Shown: positions 5,590 to 10,229 of the stretch, piece by piece
Layout of the letters: each line of letters opens with the position of its first letter
Numbering within the stretch: the first letter of the stretch is position 1
From: Candidatus Tenebribacter mawsonii
GTDB taxonomy: Bacteria; Cloacimonadota; Cloacimonadia; Cloacimonadales; TCS61
DNA: 10,229 bases
Assembly (NCBI GenBank): GCA_030765665.1
Contig: JAVCCD010000023.1
Span: 1-10,229, forward strand
Direction: 5' to 3'
Program-made: the position numbers and the translations under genes
Notes under the pieces: model-generated
Databases searched by the model: none
The model's input: only the letters and a program-made list of their open reading frames with translations
Told to the model about the DNA's origin: nothing

Positions 5590-7046
5590 GATTTTCCTCG
5601 CTTATTATTCATTAATTTACTCCTTGTTAAATACTTATAAACAAGACCATAACTTACTAATCCAAATGAAGTTGCAATTATCCCCATATACAATTCGTCC
5701 ACATTTTGCCAAAATCCAGTTAATTCGATGTTCCGCCAGACACTCACTGTGATCACGCCTAAAATACTGGCAAAAACAAATTGGTGATCTTTTATCTTGC
5801 CGGGAAAAATATATCCATAAAGAACTGGAAGTAGCAGGCAACTAGCGGAATAACTACCCAACGTTTTCCAAACTGTTTTAATATTGCCTTCAAATACTAT
5901 ACCCAAAAGAATTGCTAAGATGCCTACAAAGATAATTCCAATATGATAAAGAGATACTTTTCCTTTCCATTTTTTTGGCATCATGTCGTAAGAAACTGTT
6001 GTTCCAGCAATAAAAAGATATGAATCTAATGTAGATAAGATAGTTGCTAGAATTCCTGCTAAAACTAATCCTCTAATCCCATTAGGTAATATTTGAAGTG
6101 CATAAATTAAATATGCTTTATCCGATGCTGCTTCTGGTATTACTGCTCTTGCATACATTGCTCCTGCTGTTGTGCAGATATCAAATAGTATCCAGATCAC
6201 TGTAGAAATCAAGATTCCTCTTTTGGCTATTTTAACGTTCTTAGCAGCAAAAACTCTCTGATAGAAATTGGGGTCAACTAATGTAGAAAGTGCAATAAAT
6301 CCCCAAACTAAAGTAGTTGCAATCCCTTCTCCTCCTGTGAGCGTGAAATGGGTTGATGGAAGATTTGCTTTTAAAAAACTTACTCCTCCAAACAATTTGT
6401 AGGAATAAAGAAGAATTAAAAATACTCCTAAACACATCACAAAAAATTGAATTATGTCAGAAAAAACAATTGCCCTAAATCCACCATAAAGTGTGTAGAG
6501 AATTACAATTGTCACACCAATTATCATACTTTGCAAAAATGAAATTCCAAATAATGCTTGAATTAGAAGTCCTAAACTTATTACATATGCAATTGGCAAT
6601 ACATTAAAGAAATTAAAAACTGCACTTAGCTTTCCAGCATTCGGTCCAAACATTTTTCCAACTAGATCAGGAAGGGTAATAGCTTTATATTTGGCAACTT
6701 TATGTACTATGAAAAATGCAAATAAAATGTATGAAATGTACCAGAATATTCCCTGAGTTACAAAATTGAAGATTCCCTGATCGAAGGCAATTTTTGTAAC
6801 TCCGAATATTCCACCATACCAAGTAGCGACTAAAGTTGCAACAAACATTGGAAGTGTGAGCTGTCTTCCCATTAGGAATAGATCCAAAAAACGAATTTCA
6901 TTATTATTGGAAATATTTCCCTTTTTTTTCTTTAGATATTGTCCATAAATTACAGATAAAAAAGTTAAAAGTAAAACTCCAAAAAAAACATACCAATCCA
7001 ATCTACTCAAAATTGTCTTGTAATCTATTGTTAAATCAAATTCCAA
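5586..7046 (-). CDS. Sodium:solute symporter (SSS family), predicted vitamin or precursor transporter
   Basis: A 486-residue polytopic inner-membrane protein with some 13 hydrophobic segments. Counting from the TTG start, the SSS signature GGFRAIVFSDIIQF lies at 188-201, LMGRQLTLP at 58-66, DPNFYQRVFAAKN at 258-270, and the sodium-site helix LSTLDSYLFIAGT at 337-349. It should import a solute with sodium. An ATG exists 21 bases upstream (7067), but it is the UAAUG of a TPP-like aptamer loop and lacks a proper ribosome-binding site. AAGGAG at 7058-7053 sits six bases before the TTG at 7046, so I take TTG as the start; no ATG follows for over 50 codons. The substrate is unknown; SSS proteins have been predicted as thiamin or precursor transporters elsewhere (ThiV in thiamin regulon studies). 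The first gene of an operon with the BtpA-like gene. Confidence 0.87.
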   Translation of the reverse strand: MEFDLTIDYKTILSRLDWYVFFGVLLLTFLSVIYGQYLKKKKGNISNNNEIRFLDLFLMGRQLTLPMFVATLVATWYGGIFGVTKIAFDQGIFNFVTQGIFWYISYILFAFFIVHKVAKYKAITLPDLVGKMFGPNAGKLSAVFNFFNVLPIAYVISLGLLIQALFGISFLQSMIIGVTIVILYTLYGGFRAIVFSDIIQFFVMCLGVFLILLYSYKLFGGVSFLKANLPSTHFTLTGGEGIATTLVWGFIALSTLVDPNFYQRVFAAKNVKIAKRGILISTVIWILFDICTTAGAMYARAVIPEAASDKAYLIYALQILPNGIRGLVLAGILATILSTLDSYLFIAGTTVSYDMMPKKWKGKVSLYHIGIIFVGILAILLGIVFEGNIKTVWKTLGSYSASCLLLPVLYGYIFPGKIKDHQFVFASILGVITVSVWRNIELTGFWQNVDELYMGIIATSFGLVSYGLVYKYLTRSKLMNNKRGKS

Positions 7047-7130
7047 CAGCAACTCCTTTTTCGGCATTACCCGATAAGTCTAAGGGTTGAGTGATAGCCA
7101 CTTCTCAGCCATTTATTTGGCTCCCCTGTT
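7045..7130 (-). promoter_or_regulatory. Variant TPP-type riboswitch, translational, with embedded ribosome-binding site and start codon
   Basis: The minus strand reads P1 AACAG (7130-7126) with CTGTT (7049-7045); GGGGAGCC (7126-7119); P3 AGCC/GGCT (7122-7119, 7110-7107); the CUGAGA core (7108-7103); a small P3a hairpin AGTG/CACT; ACCC (7087-7084) for P2; P4 CTT/AAG (7078-7076, 7058-7056); and P5 CGG/CCG around GUAAUG (7073-7062). This is the TPP fold. The positions matching G60, C77 and G78 of E. coli thiM, which contact the pyrophosphate, read U, A and A, and the GCGUAGG block is replaced by an A-rich stretch. The Shine-Dalgarno AAGGAG is the P4 3' strand, and the TTG start codon overlaps the P1 3' strand, so folding would block translation. 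The fold is seen directly; the ligand is unknown. Confidence 0.8.
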
Positions 7131-7141
7131 ATTTAATTATT

Positions 7142-7172
7142 GAAATTTAGTTCTGAAGTTTATTAGTCAAAT
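7142..7172 (-). promoter_or_regulatory. Candidate promoter of the symporter-btpA operon
   Basis: On the minus strand, TTTGACT (-35 hexamer at 7170-7165) stands upstream of TAAATTTC, with a start site predicted within a few bases of the 5' edge of the variant riboswitch at 7130. By the sigma-70 rule the -10 is weak. It resembles the TAnnTTTG box of Bacteroidota promoters in layout. Position is the main support. Confidence 0.4.
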
Positions 7173-7219
7173 TATTTCTAAAAGTAAGAAAGTCTTTGAC
7201 ATTCAAATCGTTCCTTTTT

Positions 7220-7248
7220 TTTTCAAATTGTAGTTAGTTCTTTATTAT
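7220..7248 (+). promoter_or_regulatory. Candidate promoter of the TPP riboswitch-receptor unit
   Basis: TTTTCA (7220-7225) and TATTAT (7243-7248) are separated by 17 bases. The start site would fall near 7255, at the 5' edge of the TPP aptamer. It does not overlap the opposing promoter candidate. Confidence 0.45.
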
Positions 7249-7256
7249 GATTGTTG

Positions 7257-7341
7257 TCACGGGGTGCTGTTTGCAAAAAGACAAACGGTTGAGATTATAC
7301 CCTTGAACCTGATCCGGATAATGCCGGCGTAGGAAACTGAT
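7257..7341 (+). promoter_or_regulatory. Canonical TPP riboswitch (THI element)
   Basis: The plus strand shows GGGGTGC (7261-7267), a P3 stem CTGTTTG/CAAACGG (7267-7273, 7282-7288), TTGAGA (7289-7294, a U-for-C variant of CUGAGA), ACCC (7299-7302), CCTGATC (7308-7314), P5 CCGG-ATAATG-CCGG (7314-7327) and GCGTAGG (7327-7333). The three pyrophosphate-contacting bases known from E. coli thiM are kept here (G7311, C7328, G7329). The aptamer is followed by an intrinsic terminator at 7354-7395 and then the receptor gene, so thiamin pyrophosphate should turn the receptor off by ending transcription early. Confidence 0.96.
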
Positions 7342-7353
7342 GAAATATTTTTT

Positions 7354-7395
7354 AACCACAATTCGGTTTCTTCCGAGTTGTGGTTTTTGTTTTTT
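7354..7395 (+). terminator. Riboswitch-controlled intrinsic terminator
   Basis: A 13-bp stem (7354-7366 with 7373-7385, one G.T pair) with a 6-base loop is followed by a T-rich run (7384-7395, broken by one G). It stands between the TPP aptamer and the receptor start, so it is the expression platform and not the end of a gene. An antiterminator must compete with it. I did not find one obvious pairing partner, though the 3' side of the aptamer and the T stretch after it (7347-7353) are candidates. Confidence 0.9.
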
Positions 7396-7424
7396 AATAG
7401 AATGTTAAATTAATGGAGAAAAAT

Positions 7425-9926
7425 ATGAAAAAAAATATTATCATTTTTGCTAGTCTTATTTTAATTAGTAACTTTGTTTTTGCTGATCAATTAACAGGAG
7501 AAATTACAGATTCACAATCTGGAAAGTCAATAGATCAGGTTAGTGTATATGTACCTCATGTTAATATATCTACAACTTCAGATACAGATGGAAAGTATAT
7601 CCTCAACTTCATTAAACCTGCACTTTTTTCAATTGTTTTTGAGCGTATAGGTTATGAGAAGAAAATTGTGAAACATAATCCATTTGATACTTCAGTTCTA
7701 AATATTCAGCTAATTAAAAAGCCACAAAATATTTCTGGAATGAAAGTATCTTCAACAAAAGCGAAAGAACGTGAAACGCCTGTCACTTTTACAAATCTGA
7801 CTCAAGAGAATGTCTTACAAAACAATTTTGGTCAAGAAATTCCAATGCTGATGGAGGATGTACCGGGTGTATATTCTTATTCAGATGCAGGTGGTTTAGT
7901 TGGGAATGCACATCTCACAATACGTGGATTTGATCAAAAGCGAATAGGTGTGATGATAAATGGGATACCACTGAACGATCCGGAAGATCATAACGTTTAT
8001 TGGGTAAATATGCCAGATTTAGCTGAAAGTACATCCTATATTCAGTTCCAACGTGGTGTGGGAAGTTCACTTTATGGAATCTCCACTTTTGGAGGTTCTT
8101 TGAATATGCAGACAAATTCTTATGCAAAGGAAAATAGATCAGAAATATTCACAGCTTTTGGAAGTTATAACACATATAAAATTGGAATAAAAACAGCTCA
8201 AAAATTTGGAAATTACAATGCAAATATTCGCTTCTCTAAAGTTGCATCAGATGGATACAGAGATAATTCTGCTTCGGATCTATGGTCTGTTTTTACAAAT
8301 CTTACCAGAGTGGGAGAGAGATCAATTACAGAAGTAAACTTCTATACCGGACATGAACTAACTCATGCAGCATGGGAAGCTTCAGGTGATTGGGAATTGG
8401 ATGCAAACCATCAGCATAATCCTTATAACTATGAAAATTATGTTGATGACTTCTCACAACCTCATTTTGAATTGCATCACAGTTATTATCTGAATGAAAT
8501 TTCCGATATTAAAAATTCACTATTCTTTATACATGGGAACGGATTTTATGAGCAATATAAAGAGGGAAGAAATTTGTGGGAGCATGGTTTAGTGGGTGAA
8601 GATAATGATGAAGAAGCAGATATTATCCGTCAAAAATGGATAACAAAAAATCATTATGGCTGGGTCTCTCAATTCAATTTCCGTCATGAAAAAGGAACTT
8701 TCACAGCTGGTACTTATCTCAGTTTATTCGATAGTGACCACTGGGGTGAAATCAAAGAAGTAATAGGTGCAGACACACTTGGAATCAGCTATGAGAGTGG
8801 ACAAAAATACTACAATTACAAAGGAGAAAAAGAATATTTAACTGCCTATGTAAATGAAATATTTAAGCCGATCGATGACATTTCCATTATGGCAAACCTG
8901 TATTTCCAACATATAAATTACCGTTTTGAACAATTGGAATCAGGTAATTTCACCGGAGAATTTCTGAATGCTTATGAAGTAGATTACAATTTTTTCAATC
9001 CAAGATTTGGGATAAATTATAATGTAAATGAGAATTTCAATATTTATGGGAACATTTCGGTCTCTCAAAGAGAACCAACCGACAGCGAACTTTATGACAC
9101 ATGGGATGGACCTGATGATCTGGGTGTCGCTCCACTTTTTGCTTCGGCAGATACTGTGTTTACCGATGATGGGAATGTTGAGAAAATCAACTGGAGCGAT
9201 CCTTATGTGAAAGAAGAAAAATTACTGGATTATGAAATGGGAATAGGCTACACAGGTGGAATTTGGAATTTGAAAGCAAATCTATATTGGATGAATTTTA
9301 CTGATGAGATCGTGGCTTATGGTGGTGCGGATGATGAAGGGAATCCAATCCGTGGGAATGCTGATAAAACAGTCCATCGTGGCGTGGAACTCTCTGCAAA
9401 AGTGCAATTACCTGCCTGTTTGGAATTATCGGGTAATTTTAGTTATAGCGATAACTATTTTTCCGATGAATTTATTTTAAAACAAGCTATTTATGATGAT
9501 GAAACTTGGGATATAGTTGATTATAAATCAATAAGTTTAAAAAATAATACAATTGCTGGATTCCCAGATATTATAAGTAGTGGAAAACTTGCTTATAAAA
9601 AAGAAAACTTCAATCTTTTTACCCAATTGCAATATGTGGGAAAACAATATTTGGACAACACCGAAAATGAAGATCGAATAATTGATCAGTTTAAAGTACT
9701 AAATATCGGTGCAGTTATTAACATCGCAAAATTCTTTGGTAAAACTGATCTGCAATTGAATCTGAGAATAAATAATATTCTAAATGAAGAATATGAAACT
9801 GCAGGTTATTATGAAGGTTATGAATACTATAATTCAGTTTCAGATTCGTTTTATCATTTGGGAGAAAGTGAATTCTGGCCTGCAGCGGGGCGTAATTTTG
9901 TAGCTGGATTGAGATTGGGATTTTAG
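7425..9926 (+). CDS. TonB-dependent outer-membrane receptor, predicted thiamin or thiamin-precursor transporter
   Basis: An 833-residue outer-membrane active transporter. Residues 1-20 form a signal peptide (MKKN, hydrophobic core, VFA before DQ). Residues 23-100 look like a carboxypeptidase-regulatory-like domain (TGEITDSQSGKSIDQVSVYV, TDGKYIL). The plug follows at about 115-230, with PGVYSY, LTIRGFDQKRIGVMING (164-180), IPLNDPEDHNVYWVNMP and QRGVGSSLYG..TFGGSLN. The rest is a beta-barrel rich in aromatic strands, ending in LRLGF with the usual terminal phenylalanine. An upstream ATG at 7413 has no ribosome-binding site; GGAG at 7415-7418 sits six bases before the ATG at 7425, which also gives a normal signal peptide, so I chose 7425. 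The TPP riboswitch upstream argues for a substrate in thiamin metabolism, as proposed for riboswitch-controlled receptors of Bacteroidota. The exact substrate is inference. Confidence 0.92.
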   Translation: MKKNIIIFASLILISNFVFADQLTGEITDSQSGKSIDQVSVYVPHVNISTTSDTDGKYILNFIKPALFSIVFERIGYEKKIVKHNPFDTSVLNIQLIKKPQNISGMKVSSTKAKERETPVTFTNLTQENVLQNNFGQEIPMLMEDVPGVYSYSDAGGLVGNAHLTIRGFDQKRIGVMINGIPLNDPEDHNVYWVNMPDLAESTSYIQFQRGVGSSLYGISTFGGSLNMQTNSYAKENRSEIFTAFGSYNTYKIGIKTAQKFGNYNANIRFSKVASDGYRDNSASDLWSVFTNLTRVGERSITEVNFYTGHELTHAAWEASGDWELDANHQHNPYNYENYVDDFSQPHFELHHSYYLNEISDIKNSLFFIHGNGFYEQYKEGRNLWEHGLVGEDNDEEADIIRQKWITKNHYGWVSQFNFRHEKGTFTAGTYLSLFDSDHWGEIKEVIGADTLGISYESGQKYYNYKGEKEYLTAYVNEIFKPIDDISIMANLYFQHINYRFEQLESGNFTGEFLNAYEVDYNFFNPRFGINYNVNENFNIYGNISVSQREPTDSELYDTWDGPDDLGVAPLFASADTVFTDDGNVEKINWSDPYVKEEKLLDYEMGIGYTGGIWNLKANLYWMNFTDEIVAYGGADDEGNPIRGNADKTVHRGVELSAKVQLPACLELSGNFSYSDNYFSDEFILKQAIYDDETWDIVDYKSISLKNNTIAGFPDIISSGKLAYKKENFNLFTQLQYVGKQYLDNTENEDRIIDQFKVLNIGAVINIAKFFGKTDLQLNLRINNILNEEYETAGYYEGYEYYNSVSDSFYHLGESEFWPAAGRNFVAGLRLGF

Positions 9927-9929
9927 TGC

Positions 9930-9964
9930 GTGTAAGCGTTTAAGAGAATAAGTGTAAAAGCGTT
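9930..9964 (+). repeat. Short imperfect direct repeat after the receptor gene
   Basis: GTGTAAGCGTT (9930-9940) returns as GTGTAAAAGCGTT (9952-9964), 22 bases apart, between the receptor stop and its terminator. No function is evident; it may be a slippage-derived duplication. Confidence 0.5.
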
Positions 9965-9965
9965 G

Positions 9966-9992
9966 GGGCAGATCATTGATCTGCCCTTTTTT
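9966..9992 (+). terminator. Intrinsic terminator of the receptor gene
   Basis: GGGCAGATC (9966-9974) pairs perfectly with GATCTGCCC (9978-9986) over a 3-base loop, then six T residues (9987-9992). The stop codon of the convergent broken gene (9993-9991) overlaps the T run. In the other direction the stem is not followed by a T run, so termination is mainly on the plus strand. Confidence 0.95.
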
Positions 9993-10229
9993 ATAATTCT
10001 TTCTTCACGATATTCTTGAATCTTGTTGCACTTAGATAATGATCTTCTAAAAGGTTACCGTCGTGTAATAAACTAAATGAACCAAATCCGGAAGGAGCAT
10101 TATTTGCTTCCTTACTAGAAGTAATCTTCTTCACTTTCAGATCTAATCCGAATCCTCAAACCATCTTCATAAGCTTTTTCAAACCAATCTTTCTTCATTT
10201 CAAATTCTTTAGACTTTATGTTTTTAACA
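9991..10229 (-). pseudogene. Frameshifted C-terminal part of a GNAT/YoaP-type acetyltransferase
   Basis: On the minus strand one frame enters from the window edge and reads VKNIKSKEFEMKKDWFEKAYEDG, then loses sense and stops at TAG (10117-10115). A second frame picks up at about 10158 with GFGLDLKVKKITSSKEANNAP and SGFGSFSLLHDGNLLEDHYL, ending in RFKNIVKKEL and TAA (9993-9991). Joined near 10151-10160 by removing one base, they give one continuous protein tail. That tail resembles the small YoaP domain at the end of some GNAT-family acetyltransferases: a short helix-strand unit with an alanine-rich EAxxAP motif, then FGSFSLLHDGNLL. The defect could be a real mutation or a single-base sequencing error. 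The catalytic acetyltransferase domain would lie beyond the window. Confidence 0.6.

Noticed and set aside
7047..7067. ATG at 7067 as the symporter start
   Set aside because: It is the conserved UAAUG of the TPP-like loop, no good ribosome-binding site precedes it, and AAGGAG lies downstream of it.
7045..7130. The variant aptamer as an HMP-PP (thiS-motif) riboswitch
   Set aside because: That class is a compact terminator-embedded aptamer without the full P4-P5 arm. Here P5 with the UAAUG loop is present, so this is a variant of the TPP fold.
7413..7424. ATG at 7413 as the receptor start
   Set aside because: No ribosome-binding site upstream; GGAG overlapping this ATG serves the ATG at 7425, which gives a normal signal peptide.
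7915..8127. Minus-strand open frame inside the receptor gene
   Set aside because: Antisense shadow of the conserved plug domain, with no start signals or family features.

Overview
This AT-rich window appears to be chromosomal DNA from a Gram-negative bacterium. It encodes a full-length TonB-dependent outer-membrane receptor with a signal peptide, and its tRNA genes carry an encoded CCA. The receptor has an N-terminal carboxypeptidase-regulatory-like domain. Together with B-vitamin control of that receptor, this suggests the FCB superphylum, for example a Cloacimonadota-like lineage. That placement is inference; no marker here settles it.

Layout, left to right. (a) 1-190, minus: the start of a protein resembling the PLD-like N-terminal domain of anti-phage/SNF2-type helicases, cut by the window edge. 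(b) 191-540: a gene-poor stretch with a promoter-like site inside an inverted repeat, a cluster of four TGTACA palindromes with nested inverted repeats, and a GGACAGC/GCTGTCC hairpin that supplies the stop codon of the next gene. (c) 541-2864, minus: a translationally coupled pair, a PdxA-methyltransferase fusion followed by RNase HII (TAATG overlap). (d) 3021-3839, plus: a Memo-like protein (AmmeMemoRadiSam system protein B). (e) 3884-4161, plus: tRNA-Gly(GCC), tRNA-Cys(GCA) and tRNA-Leu(UAA), ended by a strong intrinsic terminator. (f) 4289-4780, plus: a short MBOAT-like membrane protein. (g) 4786-7046, minus: an operon of a sodium:solute symporter and a BtpA-like TIM-barrel protein (ATGA overlap). 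(h) 7045-7395: a divergent control region. (i) 7425-9926, plus: a TonB-dependent receptor with its terminator. (j) 9991-10229, minus: a frameshifted C-terminal piece of a GNAT/YoaP-type acetyltransferase.

The most interesting part is the control region at 7045-7395. On the plus strand there is a canonical TPP riboswitch followed by an intrinsic terminator, so the receptor is very probably a thiamin-regulated outer-membrane transporter for thiamin or a related compound. On the minus strand, back to back with it, is a second TPP-like aptamer that leads the symporter-BtpA operon. This one keeps the pyrimidine-binding half (GGGG-GCC, P3, CUGAGA), a small P3a, and the P5 hairpin with its UAAUG loop. 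It has lost the G, C and G that contact the pyrophosphate in the E. coli thiM structure. The Shine-Dalgarno AAGGAG and the likely TTG start codon lie inside the aptamer's 3' strands. The most upstream ATG of the symporter frame is only the conserved UAAUG of the aptamer loop.

The model I propose is that the receptor brings a thiamin-related compound across the outer membrane, the symporter moves a related compound across the inner membrane, and the BtpA-like protein acts on it or on something linked to it. The substrate of the symporter, the ligand of the variant aptamer and the role of the BtpA-like protein are not known from the sequence.
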